A stretch of DNA of 64,000 nt from an uncultured Cellvibrionales bacterium (GCA_913019905.1 CAJVZD010000008.1:1-64000); one strand, 5' to 3'. Counted from the stretch's first letter, positions 8,597-18,209 are shown. Translations and numbers: made by a program. The notes: generated by a model from the sequence alone, not told the origin.

Positions 8597-9085
8597 ATGA
8601 ACCTAGACCGTATCGATCGACATATTCTCCAGTTGATGCAGCGCAATGGTCGCATTAATAATATTGAATTAGCTGAAAAGGTCGGATTGTCTCCAACTCC
8701 CTGCTCACGCAGAGTAAAGAGGCTGGAAGAGTCAGGGATAATTGAGCGCCATGTAACGATACTGAACAGGTCGAGCCTCGATTTGAAATTGACTGCTATG
8801 GTGGGGATCAGTATGGACCGACATACTCCTGAGCGTTTTGACAACTTCGAGAAAAAGATCATCGAATTTCCTGAAGTGCTGGAATGCAACATTGTTACAG
8901 GACAAGCATCCGACTACTTATTAAAAGTTGTACTGCCCGATATGGAATACTATGAAGAATTTTTACTGGGTCGTCTGACCCGAATTGAGGGAGTGTCCGG
9001 AGTTCATTCGAGTTTTGTTTTACGGCGAATCATTGACAAAACGGAACTGCCGCTGAATCACAAAAACGATCATCAACTGCGTTAG
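8597..9085 (+). CDS. Lrp/AsnC family transcriptional regulator
   Basis: The 162-residue protein has the two-domain plan of the family. An N-terminal helix-turn-helix (residues about 4-60, LDRIDRHILQLMQRNGRINN then LAEKVGLSPTPCSRRVKRLE) is followed by an effector-binding RAM domain (residues about 70-150, including VTGQASDYLLKVVLPDM and the closing GVSGVHSSFVLRRI). Such proteins form octamers or dimers that sense amino acids. It diverges from leuA across 296 bases holding a candidate Lrp-type operator, so control of leucine synthesis or of itself is a reasonable inference. Which amino acid it senses cannot be read from sequence. Confidence 0.9.
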   Translation: MNLDRIDRHILQLMQRNGRINNIELAEKVGLSPTPCSRRVKRLEESGIIERHVTILNRSSLDLKLTAMVGISMDRHTPERFDNFEKKIIEFPEVLECNIVTGQASDYLLKVVLPDMEYYEEFLLGRLTRIEGVSGVHSSFVLRRIIDKTELPLNHKNDHQLR

Positions 9086-9199
9086 CTGTTGTGCTAGTAC
9101 GTAAAAACTCTCCGGCTTGGGCTTTCGATTTCTATCTATAGCATACTGGCGCAGCGACACGACTCCATTAAACTGTGTAAAAGCAACCGAAGAAGAGAA

Positions 9200-10096
9200 T
9201 TAAGCCTCGGTAGAATTGTCGGTCCGCGAAGCAATTAATTCGGCGAGAGCAACGATACGTTTGGCTTCCTGCACGTGCAGGTTTTCGATTAGCTTGCCAT
9301 CGACTAACACAACTCCTTTACCTGCACTCTGTGCCTCAGCATATGATGCTATCACTTTGTGAGAAAAACTGATGTCTTCCTTGGTCGGCGCAAAAATTGT
9401 GTTGGCTGTGGCCAATTGCTGTGGATGAATCAGTGTTTTCCCATCAAACCCGAGTTCCAGCCCCTGTCGACAAGCTTTCTCAAATCCAATTTTGTCCTCT
9501 AGATCGAGAAAAACACCGTCAAACACTAATCGCTGATAAGCCCTGGCTGCCAACACACATAGACTCAAGCTGGTTATTACTGGTAATCGGTCCACGGTAT
9601 GTCGAGCGTGAAGATCAGTTACCAGATCTGCAGTTCCCATTATCAGCGCCTCAACGCGACTGTTGGCTGCAATTTCTTCGGCATGAAGAATAGCCAAGGG
9701 TGTTTCCATCATTACCCAAACAGCGGTTTTTTCGGACATTCCAGCTTTAGTTAGCTTTGATACGGCCCTATTCACGTCCGCGGCGCTATTCACTTTAGGC
9801 AATAGCACAGAATCTGGAGCGGCGAGCCCAACGGCTTGTAGGTCGTCTTCCCCCCACGGAGTGTCGAGGCTGTTTACTCTTACGCAAATCCCACGATCGC
9901 CGTAGTCTCCCCGATGTGCTGATGCCACGGCGTCGACAACGAGAGCGCGTGCTTCAATCTTTTTCTCAGGGGAGACAGCGTCTTCCAAGTCGAAAATGAT
10001 CACGTCTACATCGAGAGATTTCGCTTTTTCCATTGCTCTGGCGTTCGAGCCAGGCATATACAAAACGCTGCGACAGGGTCGCAAGAAGATAGTCAT
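9200..10096 (-). CDS. CitE-like CoA ester lyase (HpcH/HpaI aldolase superfamily)
   Basis: The 298-residue protein begins RPCRSVLYMPGSNARAMEKA, the hallmark of the CitE/malyl-CoA lyase branch. DVIIFDLEDAVSPEKK, the arginine in CVRVNSLDTPWG, the glutamate in VMMETPLAI and the aspartate in MGTADLVTDL are the usual substrate- and magnesium-binding positions, and GKTLIHPQQL lies near the end. It is a single enzyme with no citrate lyase alpha or gamma subunits nearby, so it is more likely a (3S)-malyl-CoA, citramalyl-CoA or beta-hydroxy acyl-CoA lyase than part of citrate lyase. The exact substrate is open. It appears to be a single-gene unit. Confidence 0.85.
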   Translation of the reverse strand: MTIFLRPCRSVLYMPGSNARAMEKAKSLDVDVIIFDLEDAVSPEKKIEARALVVDAVASAHRGDYGDRGICVRVNSLDTPWGEDDLQAVGLAAPDSVLLPKVNSAADVNRAVSKLTKAGMSEKTAVWVMMETPLAILHAEEIAANSRVEALIMGTADLVTDLHARHTVDRLPVITSLSLCVLAARAYQRLVFDGVFLDLEDKIGFEKACRQGLELGFDGKTLIHPQQLATANTIFAPTKEDISFSHKVIASYAEAQSAGKGVVLVDGKLIENLHVQEAKRIVALAELIASRTDNSTEA

Positions 10097-10186
10097 TAGG
10101 TATACCTTAGGCCTCGATTAAGAAAAAGCGACAAGCATTTATTGGTCTACATTTGCCCCATATGAGGATCGCTATTTTCACGGAAA

Positions 10187-11554
10187 TTATTGTAAAACAA
10201 GATACTGAAATGCTTTCCCGCGTTTTATTCCCAACAGAAGCCTCCGATCGGACTTAGATGCGGCCTTTTTCAGATCATCAATACTTGATACGCGTAGTCT
10301 ATTCGCTGACAAAATAACGTCGCCCGCCGCCAGTCCAAATGCAGCTGCCGCAGACTGTGGGTCAATAGCAGTTATTTCAATGCCTTCCCGACTAACGCTG
10401 GCCGCCAAGGTCGCGCCTTCCAAAAAGGAATGAACATTGCCGCTACTCGCAAGACGCGAGCCGGACACGCCAACTTTCGCTTTTATTGTTTTCGTTCGCC
10501 CATCTCTCAAAACAGTTAGTTTAACCGCATCTCCGACTCTCCTTGACCCAATTTGATTTCGTAGCTGTGCCACATTTTTGATTTGTTTTCCGTCGAGACT
10601 AATCACTATGTCGCCCGCTTTTATGCCTGCTTTTTCAGCTGATGAGCCTTCATTAACCCCTGCTATGAGGACGCCCCGTTGTTGATCACCGATGTCGAAA
10701 GCTTCAGCTAGCTCTCGTGTTAAATCCTGGATCATAATGCCTAATTGACCGCGCGTTACTTCCCCATGCTCAAGAATTTGATCGATGCTGGTTTTAGCCA
10801 TGTTGACGGGGATCGCAAATCCGATACCTACGTTGCCACCGGCCGGTGCCAAGATTGCTGTATTAATGCCAATGAGTTCACCTCTTAAATTCACTAGTGC
10901 ACCGCCGGAATTCCCCGGATTTATCGACGCGTCTGTTTGAATAAAATTTTCGTATCCTTCTATATTCAGGCCACTTCGTCCCAGTGCGCTGACGATACCC
11001 GATGTAACAGTTTGACCTAAACCGAAAGGGTTGCCGATGGCTATGACGAAATCCCCAACTCGCAGCTTTTCAGAGTTCGCGAAGGGAATGTCAATCAAAC
11101 TGTCAAAGTCGATTAGTTTCAATACCGCTATGTCAACTTCTGAATCGGAACCGACTAATTCGGCCTTAAATTCTCTATCGTCGGCCAGTGACACGACGAT
11201 TTCGTCGGCACCGTTAATAACATGATGATTGGTAATTACCGTTCCGTTTTTCGCGTCTATAATTACACCGGAACCGGCGCTCTGAGTTTTACGAGCTCTG
11301 GGTAGCTGTCGACCATTGGGTATATTGAAAAAGCGTCGAAAAAACGGATCATTCATTAACGGGTTTTGGCGAGCGGGCCGTGTTGTAAAGGTGGCAATAT
11401 TAACCACCGAGGAATTCACTTTCTCAAGCAATGGAGCCAGACTCGGTATTGGCTGCCCCTCTGGGGATACAGCAGGTAACGCGCCCCAAACATTTACGGT
11501 AAGTGTTAGAAACACGGGTAAGACTATAAGACGTAGGCAGAAAGTCATTCTCAT
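10187..11554 (-). CDS. degQ: Periplasmic serine endoprotease, DegQ/DegP family
   Basis: This is a periplasmic quality-control protease. The 455-residue protein starts with a signal peptide (about residues 1-24, ending VNVWGA). The catalytic triad is visible as H111 (ITNHHVINGA), D141 (SEVDIAVLKL) and S216 (INPGNSGGALVN). Two PDZ domains follow (about residues 265-355 and 375-450), the first with QLGIMIQDLTRELAEAF. The length equals that of E. coli DegQ, and the short region after the signal peptide fits DegQ better than DegP. No mucABC-type neighbours are present, so stress control cannot be inferred from context. Confidence 0.92.
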   Translation of the reverse strand: MRMTFCLRLIVLPVFLTLTVNVWGALPAVSPEGQPIPSLAPLLEKVNSSVVNIATFTTRPARQNPLMNDPFFRRFFNIPNGRQLPRARKTQSAGSGVIIDAKNGTVITNHHVINGADEIVVSLADDREFKAELVGSDSEVDIAVLKLIDFDSLIDIPFANSEKLRVGDFVIAIGNPFGLGQTVTSGIVSALGRSGLNIEGYENFIQTDASINPGNSGGALVNLRGELIGINTAILAPAGGNVGIGFAIPVNMAKTSIDQILEHGEVTRGQLGIMIQDLTRELAEAFDIGDQQRGVLIAGVNEGSSAEKAGIKAGDIVISLDGKQIKNVAQLRNQIGSRRVGDAVKLTVLRDGRTKTIKAKVGVSGSRLASSGNVHSFLEGATLAASVSREGIEITAIDPQSAAAAFGLAAGDVILSANRLRVSSIDDLKKAASKSDRRLLLGIKRGKAFQYLVLQ

Positions 11555-12103
11555 TAAAATTCCCTCAAAAAATACAGCTTAATAAATATACGAATACGCT
11601 TTTTCGTCAGTTGGATTCGATTATTGTGAAGATTAAACACAGTCTAATTCAACACTAGTTCGGCCTGTCCAGCAACATCGACTTAAAGTTTGTGTGTCTG
11701 TAGTAGGTCGGTCTTTAAACCGACAATCCTGGCTCTTTTCTAACTTTTCTTGTCGGATTAAAACTCGACCTACAGGAAAGGAGCAGTTACTCGACAGGCC
11801 CTAGTAAAAAATCGTCCGGCACAGGCACTTAGATACCCTTTTAGCATTTATATCCCTTACTGATGAAACTATTTTTTATCGCTTAACTTATGAGACAACT
11901 AACTATTGCGACGCCCGCATTACTTCAACCATTAATTTTATCGTGAGTGACTTGAAAATAAGTCGGTCAAATTTAAGTTGGTGCGCCCTACGAAAACCTT
12001 CAAAATAAGCGAAAGATTGACTCCGATGCTCGAACATTCAACTTACAAATCTTACTCCGGCTTTCGATTTAAATTCAATTGTGCGTAAAAACAATGCCGT
12101 ATA
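11555..12103. other. 549-base intergenic region upstream of degQ
   Basis: No credible ORF or RNA gene was seen. It must hold the degQ promoter, which I could not place with confidence. Its clearest structure is the inverted-repeat element at about 11699-11775 described separately; the remainder (11777-12103) is A/T-rich without a recognisable signal. Confidence 0.5.
11699..11775. repeat. REP-like inverted repeat element
   Basis: CTGTAGTAGGTCG at the left end mirrors CGACCTACAG at the right end, about 77 bases apart. Inside the left end lies a smaller hairpin GTCGGT-CTTTAA-ACCGAC, and inside the right end a decayed counterpart GTCGGATTAAAACTCGAC. The GTCGG(G)TTTAAACCCGAC core resembles dispersed palindromic repeats of many gammaproteobacteria, and a related hairpin occurs at 48156-48173. 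I infer a REP-like mobile or dispersed element; no transposase is nearby. Confidence 0.5.
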
Positions 12104-12748
12104 TCAGCGATAATTCTCATCGGCCACAAACGGGTTTGTTTGCCGCTCGTGTCCAATTGTCGACGTGGGTCCGTGACCCGGAATAAATGTTACATCATCG
12201 TCCAATAACCACAGTTTATTCTGAATCGAATGAATAAGTTGATTGAAATCTCCGCGGGGTAAATCCGTTCGGCCTATTGACCCTTGAAATAGAACGTCCC
12301 CGACGATTGCGAGCTTTACGCCCGGATGGGAAAATACGACATGCCCTGGCGTATGTCCCGGACAATGAAAAACATCTAAACGCTGATTTCCAAATTCAAT
12401 CACATCACCATCCACTAACCATCGATCGGAGTCGAAAGGGTCTGCATGAGGAAAGCCGGATCTGGCACAGGATTTAGGTAGGCCTTCGATCAGAAATTTG
12501 TCATCTACATGCGGCCCCTCGATTGGGACTCCATACTTTTGCCGTATCTCACCAGCAATCGCACAATGATCCATATGCCCGTGAGTGAGAAATACTTTTT
12601 CCAGGGTCGCACCGAGTTGTTGTAATGCCTCTTCGATGCGGTCAAGGTCACCGCCAGGATCTGTTATTGCGGCCTTGTTTGTCTCTTCACAAACGAGTAT
12701 AGAGCAGTTCTGCTGGTACGGAGTCACTGGAACGATGGCGCATTTCAT
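12104..12748 (-). CDS. Metallo-beta-lactamase fold hydrolase, YcbL/glyoxalase II-like
   Basis: The 214-residue protein carries the metal-binding HxHxDH motif (THGHMDHCAIAGEIR, about residue 55), the downstream histidine in CPGHTPGHVVFSHP, the bridging aspartate in AIVGDVLFQGSIGRTDLP and the final FIPGHGPTSTIG. This pattern and the length match the E. coli YcbL group of type II glyoxalase-like hydrolases, which act on thioesters such as S-lactoylglutathione; substrate here is unproven. I chose ATG 12748 (MKCAIVPVTPYQQNCS, the family N-terminus) instead of the upstream start at 12787 in the track. Confidence 0.88.
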   Translation of the reverse strand: MKCAIVPVTPYQQNCSILVCEETNKAAITDPGGDLDRIEEALQQLGATLEKVFLTHGHMDHCAIAGEIRQKYGVPIEGPHVDDKFLIEGLPKSCARSGFPHADPFDSDRWLVDGDVIEFGNQRLDVFHCPGHTPGHVVFSHPGVKLAIVGDVLFQGSIGRTDLPRGDFNQLIHSIQNKLWLLDDDVTFIPGHGPTSTIGHERQTNPFVADENYR

Positions 12749-13026
12749 AATGTTTCTCTTGCATTTTAAATCAGACAAGAATAGCACAGAGTGCTAAATT
12801 GCCGCTGGGCTTTCTCAATATTCAGGCCTCGGCTGATCACCAGATTTCCTCTGCTGCAGCGGCTCAATTCCTGGAACAATGTGTCGGCCTATAGTCATAG
12901 CACTTCTCGATGGCAACTGATCCGGGCTAATTTAGGTTTGCTTAGTGCGGTCTGAATTTCGCTGCCCTGACCTATTCAAAAAACCACTGACGTTTTCTCA
13001 TCGCATTTTTTTTGTGCCGCTTTCAA

Positions 13027-14082
13027 TTATAGATACCCGTCTGTGTTATTTTCGTCAACCATAAGTTCCTTCGGCAGTTCCAATTCAGCCCGTGTCTTGG
13101 AACCCATAGTTTCGGCAGTAACGGGCGGATTTAGAATGTTCAGGTCCGCTGGACTACTGTTTAAATCAGCAGCATTCATATCCACAGGAAAAAGAGCTGT
13201 ATCGTCTAAAAAGGTACTCTTAAGTGAAATCCCCTCCTCCCGAGACGGAATCTTCACGCTTTGAAATTCAAAAAAAATATCATCGTATCGAGCGAATTTA
13301 TTGTAGCTGATGACCGAAGCTAACTCTCTGACATAGGACTCACCTTTTTCCGAATATTCATGCAGCTTTTCAATCAGGTCAAACGGGTTCTGCGTTTTAA
13401 CGCGCAAATCACGAAACTCCTGAAAGACTTCGCCTCGCGCCAAAACTCGGTAATTGTCCTTCACCGAGTCGTAAATCGAATCATATTTCTTTAACCAGAT
13501 AGTCTTTTCACCGCGCTTTTCCGATGCCGCTATCCGAGGTTCATTTTCATTGAATGACCACACACCGAAAACGTTATTGGCCTCGCGAAAAAAGCGCGAG
13601 GTTGCCCACGAGCTTTCTAACGCTGCCTGCGCAAGAGCGATACTTCTTGGATGAGGTCGTAAGGCCGCCAATAAATCGGCATCGCTCCTTGCTCTGTATT
13701 CCCGTTTTAAAGTGTCTATTTTTTCCCGGCTAGATCCGTTTTTCAAAGCAACGATAACATCGCGGTATTGTTGTTCGAGCTCTAGATAGACCCTGTCAAC
13801 TTCTGGTGATAACAATTTGATAAAGCGACTTTTTTTTTGTGGAATCGTCATTTCCTTTGTCACGAGAGCCGGACTCTCCAATACCTTCTGTTGCGGCATT
13901 TGTGAATCGAAAAAGAGGTTTTTCACAAAGACGACGAGCGGAGAATTTGCCGGAGTTCCCGAGATGCCGTCCGGAACAACCAAATAGACAACGATAAGAA
14001 AAAATGGGATAACGCCGGCGGCGATTAATCTACTGCGTAAACTCATTACTCGAATTTCCACATCTCGGGATCTATCATTCAT
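13027..14082 (-). CDS. Bax-like glucosaminidase domain protein, membrane anchored
   Basis: The 351-residue protein has one N-terminal membrane segment (about residues 20-38, AAGVIPFFLIVVYLVVP) followed by a periplasmic part. The central region (about residues 150-260) resembles E. coli Bax and other beta-N-acetylglucosaminidase domains: HPRSIALAQAALESSWATSR with the likely catalytic glutamate, NVFGVWSF, and the ending GESYVRELASVISYNKFARY. This suggests peptidoglycan cleavage or binding. The last 80 residues are low in recognisable features. Its ATG overlaps the ybbP stop codon by four bases, so it is translated with the ABC transporter. Confidence 0.82.
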   Translation of the reverse strand: MNDRSRDVEIRVMSLRSRLIAAGVIPFFLIVVYLVVPDGISGTPANSPLVVFVKNLFFDSQMPQQKVLESPALVTKEMTIPQKKSRFIKLLSPEVDRVYLELEQQYRDVIVALKNGSSREKIDTLKREYRARSDADLLAALRPHPRSIALAQAALESSWATSRFFREANNVFGVWSFNENEPRIAASEKRGEKTIWLKKYDSIYDSVKDNYRVLARGEVFQEFRDLRVKTQNPFDLIEKLHEYSEKGESYVRELASVISYNKFARYDDIFFEFQSVKIPSREEGISLKSTFLDDTALFPVDMNAADLNSSPADLNILNPPVTAETMGSKTRAELELPKELMVDENNTDGYL

Positions 14083-16586
14083 AGCTCACGAAGTACTTCG
14101 ACTGGCGGAGTATTGACCACTTTTCGGCAGGTAACATAACCGGCCGATCCAATCAGGATAGCACCTATAATGGGTCCCGCGACCCAGACCCAGGGGTGAA
14201 ATACGAATTCCATATCCAATAGAAATTCCTGTAACCCTAAGACGGACAATTCCGCAGATACTGCGGCCAGAAAACCGGCCAACAGGCCCAAGGAAGAAAA
14301 CTCAATAACTAAACTACCCAGTACCAGTTTTCGGCCGGCGCCGAGCGTTCTTAAAATAGCGCTTTCTTGAAATCGACTATCCAAACTAGCCTGAACACTA
14401 GCCACCAGCACCAAAATGCCACTAACGATAATTAAGGCTAGCACTAACTCTATCGCTTGACTGACTTGACTAATAATACTTCGAATTTGAGTAATCATGG
14501 AATCCATTTCTATCACGGTAATAGTGGGAAATTCCCTCAAAAACTTATTAAGAAATTTTTTCTTTTCAGTGGGCAGATAAAAACTAGTAATATAAGTGGC
14601 TGGAAATTGCGTTAATAAACCAGGAGGAAACATCATATAGAAGTTGGGACGCATACTATCCCAATCGAGTTGCCTAATACTTGTGATCGTAACTGATAAT
14701 TTTTCACTTCCGATTTGAAAGCTTAAAGTATCGTTTACTTTTACCTCTAATCTCTCTGCCAATCCTGACTCGATAGACATCTCTGCTTCGGTGGAATCCG
14801 CTGCCCACCACTGTCCGTCCAATATAATATTGTCGGCGGGAATGTCGGTAGCCCAACTCAAATTGAGACCTCTATCCATATCGGTTTGCGTATCTTCGCT
14901 ACTCTCACTAAGACGTTTTTTAATCGATGTTCGATTTACTTCAATCAACCTCCCCCGAACCATTGGATAGATATGTTCCTTGGCTAGCTGATTCGCCTTT
15001 AACAGCTCATCGACCGCTGAGACTTCGTGTTCCGCAACATTGACCAGAAAATGATTAGGTGTTCCTTCGGGTAGCTGAATTTGCCACTCCTCGATCAAAG
15101 AACTCCGTACCAAAGCGAGCATTAGTAACAACATGATTGACAATGAAAAAATGACAGCCTGCACGGAGTTTTGTATGCCGCGCCGGCGCATTGACGCTAA
15201 AGCTAGACGCCACGCACTACCAGCTTGCATACCAACGAGACTTCCGCCTCGCAACAAGTACCATGCTAAACAGCCAACAATGACAAACGTTAAACCTACT
15301 CCTGACAGTACCGCTAAAGTTAACACGACGCTCTCGCTGTACCAGAGCATCAGCAACCCGATGCCTCCTACACCCATTGTGTAGCTGAACATATCGCTTG
15401 CGGTACTTGCACCAAGGTCGCGCCGCAATACCCTTAAAGGCGAGACGCCCTGTAGGCGAATGAGAGGGGGCAGCGCGAAGGCTAACAAACAAACCAATGC
15501 AGTCACGCCGCCAATCGCGAAAGGGCGCAAGGAAATTGGTGGGAATGTCGACACATCAAACAGGTCGACCAAAATGATAATAAAACCTTCCTGGATCGTC
15601 CAACCTATAAAGCAGCCAATAAGCGTCGCTGCACTTGCCAGAACCAGCAAATTGGAAATATAGAGCGACAGGATACGCCCGGATGTTGCTCCAAGAGACT
15701 TCATCATCGCAACATAGTCGAAGTGGCGCTCGCTATAACGACGAGCTGCTAAAGCTATCGCAATACCGGCAAGCCCTACGCCCAATGCCCCAGCCAGAAG
15801 TAAAAAACGCTCCGCTCTATCGATCGATTTAGAAATACGCGGTTGAATGTTCTTGAGTCCTAGCCATTTGTGTCCCGGTTGCAACAGGGGATTTAGCCAG
15901 TCGCCAAAACCCTTTAGTGATTGACCGTCACCGGCAAACAAATACCGATATTCGACTCGGCTACCCGGTTGTATTATCTCGGTTTCTGGAATATCGGCAA
16001 TATTCATTAGAATGCGCGGACCAAACCCAGAAAAGCCCCCCGCTCGGTCGGGTTCGTTGATAATCACCCGACTCGCGATAAGCAGTGCTTCTCCAATTTG
16101 TACTTTGTCGCCAATTTGAAGGTTTAACAATGGAAACAGCCGTGAATCTAACCAGGCGGTACCGGCAGTAGGTCCCTCAGAGGTTTTTTTCCCCACGGAA
16201 AACGGTTGTTCACTTACCTCGATCTCCCCCAATAATGGATACGCATTGCTCACGGCTTTAATCGCGGCTAATTGCATTGACTCTGGTACGTACTCGCCCA
16301 ACCCTTCGGCGCCAGAAAAAACCATCGATTGGAAATTTAGAACCTGAGCTTGCTCAAGGCCTAAATCACGCGCCCGTTCGAGCCATTTTTCTTCCACTGG
16401 CCGCGAACTTTGCAGTACTTTATCCGCAGCCAAAAATGTGCTGCTTTCTGCAACAATGCTCTGTTGAAGGCGAGTCGAAAAAAGTGAAATACCGGTAACG
16501 ATTGCAACGGCGACTATGATGGAGGCACTGAGAATACCGAGCTCTCCACCGCGCCAATCGCGCCACAACAGGCGCAAACCAAACAT
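14079..16586 (-). CDS. ybbP: ABC transporter permease, FtsX-like (YbbP)
   Basis: This 835-residue membrane protein has the layout of the YbbP group: a first membrane segment (about residues 15-37), a large periplasmic region, a bundle of segments around residues 260-400 with FtsX-type sequences (LGATSGRILSLYISNLLVLA), further central segments and a second FtsX domain at the C-terminus (ILRTLGAGRKLVLGSLVIE). It pairs with ybbA, whose stop codon overlaps its start by one base. The YbbAP-TesA set is a conserved neighbourhood; the substrate is not established, with lipid or lipid-like molecules suggested by the esterase link. Confidence 0.9.
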   Translation of the reverse strand: MFGLRLLWRDWRGGELGILSASIIVAVAIVTGISLFSTRLQQSIVAESSTFLAADKVLQSSRPVEEKWLERARDLGLEQAQVLNFQSMVFSGAEGLGEYVPESMQLAAIKAVSNAYPLLGEIEVSEQPFSVGKKTSEGPTAGTAWLDSRLFPLLNLQIGDKVQIGEALLIASRVIINEPDRAGGFSGFGPRILMNIADIPETEIIQPGSRVEYRYLFAGDGQSLKGFGDWLNPLLQPGHKWLGLKNIQPRISKSIDRAERFLLLAGALGVGLAGIAIALAARRYSERHFDYVAMMKSLGATSGRILSLYISNLLVLASAATLIGCFIGWTIQEGFIIILVDLFDVSTFPPISLRPFAIGGVTALVCLLAFALPPLIRLQGVSPLRVLRRDLGASTASDMFSYTMGVGGIGLLMLWYSESVVLTLAVLSGVGLTFVIVGCLAWYLLRGGSLVGMQAGSAWRLALASMRRRGIQNSVQAVIFSLSIMLLLMLALVRSSLIEEWQIQLPEGTPNHFLVNVAEHEVSAVDELLKANQLAKEHIYPMVRGRLIEVNRTSIKKRLSESSEDTQTDMDRGLNLSWATDIPADNIILDGQWWAADSTEAEMSIESGLAERLEVKVNDTLSFQIGSEKLSVTITSIRQLDWDSMRPNFYMMFPPGLLTQFPATYITSFYLPTEKKKFLNKFLREFPTITVIEMDSMITQIRSIISQVSQAIELVLALIIVSGILVLVASVQASLDSRFQESAILRTLGAGRKLVLGSLVIEFSSLGLLAGFLAAVSAELSVLGLQEFLLDMEFVFHPWVWVAGPIIGAILIGSAGYVTCRKVVNTPPVEVLREL

Positions 16587-17329
16587 TAATGAACCCCGCT
16601 TGCGGGTATAGCTGAATCAGAGTCAGTGGATTGCGAAGATTCACTAGCCACCGTCTCGGCACGCTTCGAATCCGAAATGATTTCGCCAGACTCCAATTTG
16701 ATTACTCGGTGACACCGTTCTGCCAGCCGTTGCTCGTGGGTTACTAAAACGAGTGTGGCACCCTCTTCCCTATTGAGTTGAAAAAGTAGGTCTATAACGT
16801 GAGCGCCAGTGTTGGTATCGAGATTTCCCGTTGGTTCGTCCGCAAAGAGTATTTTGGGTTGCGACGCAAATGCCCTCGCAATAGCCACCCTTTGCTGCTC
16901 GCCGCCGGATAACTGACGCGGGTAGTGCTTTACGCGCTCAGTTAAGCCCACTCGATCCAGGTATTTCTCCGCAAGGCCTCGTGCATTAGCGACCCCATTA
17001 ATCTCTGCCGGCAACATAACATTTTCCAGAGCCGTTAAACTGGGTAGCAATTGAAAAGACTGGAAAACAAACCCCACCAGCTCTGCCCGGACTTTTGCTC
17101 GTTGATCTTCGTCCAAGTCGGTTATACTATACTCACCCAACTGAATCGTTCCGTGACTCGGTGTATCAAGGCCCGCCATCAGCCCCAACAACGTCGATTT
17201 ACCCGATCCCGAGGCTCCAACGATAGCGATAGTTTCACCGGCCGAAACCGACAAATTTATCGCTTTCAGGATACATAAATCACCTTCAGAGGTGCTTACG
17301 GTTTTTTCAATATCTTTAGTAATAATCAT
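16586..17329 (-). CDS. ybbA: ABC transporter ATP-binding protein (YbbA)
   Basis: The 247-residue ATPase belongs to the LolD/MacB-type group that drives FtsX-like permeases. Walker A is GASGSGKST (about residues 38-46), the signature is LSGGEQQRVAIARA, Walker B is ILFADEPTGNLD and the H-loop is VLVTHEQ. A short C-terminal tail rich in serine and threonine extends beyond the usual end. It overlaps ybbP by one base and diverges from tesA with only 11 bases between the annotated starts, so the promoters of the two units must overlap the coding starts. Confidence 0.92.
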   Translation of the reverse strand: MIITKDIEKTVSTSEGDLCILKAINLSVSAGETIAIVGASGSGKSTLLGLMAGLDTPSHGTIQLGEYSITDLDEDQRAKVRAELVGFVFQSFQLLPSLTALENVMLPAEINGVANARGLAEKYLDRVGLTERVKHYPRQLSGGEQQRVAIARAFASQPKILFADEPTGNLDTNTGAHVIDLLFQLNREEGATLVLVTHEQRLAERCHRVIKLESGEIISDSKRAETVASESSQSTDSDSAIPASGVH

Positions 17330-17340
17330 CGTGGTTTTCT

Positions 17341-18096
17341 ATGTTATTTGTACTATTTAGTTTCAAGCGTTCGATTGTAATCTCAAATGAAATAAGAAGC
17401 CCGCTTGTTTCGAATATAATTCATTACTTTGTTGCTGTCCCTACCGGCAACCCCCTGCGCCATTTCTCGCTGATATTAGTGCTATTATTCGGTTGTGCAC
17501 ACAATGTCATGGCGTCGCCACAAAAAATATCCAGCATCATGGTTTTAGGTGACAGTATCAGTGCCGGTTACGGTTTAAAAAGTGAAGAAGGTTGGGTCAA
17601 TCTTCTTAAGCATCATTTATTACAACAGCATTCCACCGACGGAACCCACGCGCCTGAAATCATCAACGCCAGTATTAGCGGTGAAACAACGGGTGGCGCG
17701 CTTGCCCGCCTACCCAAATTACTGAAACAATACCAACCATCGGTTGTTATTGTCGAATTAGGCGGCAATGACGGACTTAGGGGCCACCCCATTCAGACAT
17801 TAAGGCAAAATCTCAACAACATCGTTCAGATTTCACAGGCTGCCAACGCCGAAATTTTAATCGTCGGAATGCGAATTCCTCCCAATTACGGCAAACGATA
17901 CAATGAAATGTTTTACGACAGCTTTCAACAAGCTGCTAAAACCCATAAAGTCGCACTCGTTCCTTTCTTACTTGATAATATTGCTATATATCCTGAACTA
18001 ATGCAAAAAGACGGTATTCACCCGACCGCGCAAGCCCAGTCAAAAATACTAGACAATGTCTTACCTCAATTGAATCAGATTCTTAAGAAGCTGTAA
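17341..18096 (+). CDS. tesA: GDSL arylesterase/lysophospholipase TesA
   Basis: TesA hydrolyses thioesters, esters and lysophospholipids in the periplasm. The SGNH hydrolase blocks are present: MVLGDSISAGYGL with the nucleophile serine, the glycine in NASISGETTGGAL, LGGNDGLRG with the oxyanion asparagine, and DGIHPTAQAQ with the catalytic D and H. The mature domain begins near residue 60. The only ATG upstream of the hydrophobic leader gives a leader of about 58 residues, longer than usual; the true start may be a non-ATG codon nearer SLILVLLFGC. Neighbours ybbA-ybbP are the normal partners. Confidence 0.9.
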   Translation: MLFVLFSFKRSIVISNEIRSPLVSNIIHYFVAVPTGNPLRHFSLILVLLFGCAHNVMASPQKISSIMVLGDSISAGYGLKSEEGWVNLLKHHLLQQHSTDGTHAPEIINASISGETTGGALARLPKLLKQYQPSVVIVELGGNDGLRGHPIQTLRQNLNNIVQISQAANAEILIVGMRIPPNYGKRYNEMFYDSFQQAAKTHKVALVPFLLDNIAIYPELMQKDGIHPTAQAQSKILDNVLPQLNQILKKL

Positions 18097-18177
18097 TCTC
18101 TTTTGATTCTGTAAACTGTAGGTAAGCACGGAGTTTCATAGCTTTTAGGAAACAGAGTTTCAGGCTGTATGAATCCC

Positions 18178-18209
18178 GGTCATTCCAACATCCAGTAGCG
18201 GGAATGGCC
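18178..18209. repeat. Inverted repeat between convergent genes
   Basis: GGTCATTCC and GGAATGGCC can pair (one G-T pair) around a 14-base loop. It lies between the convergent ends of tesA and the metallopeptidase gene. There is no T-run on either side, so a classical intrinsic terminator is not supported; it may be a decayed repeat or a bidirectional stop. Confidence 0.3.
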
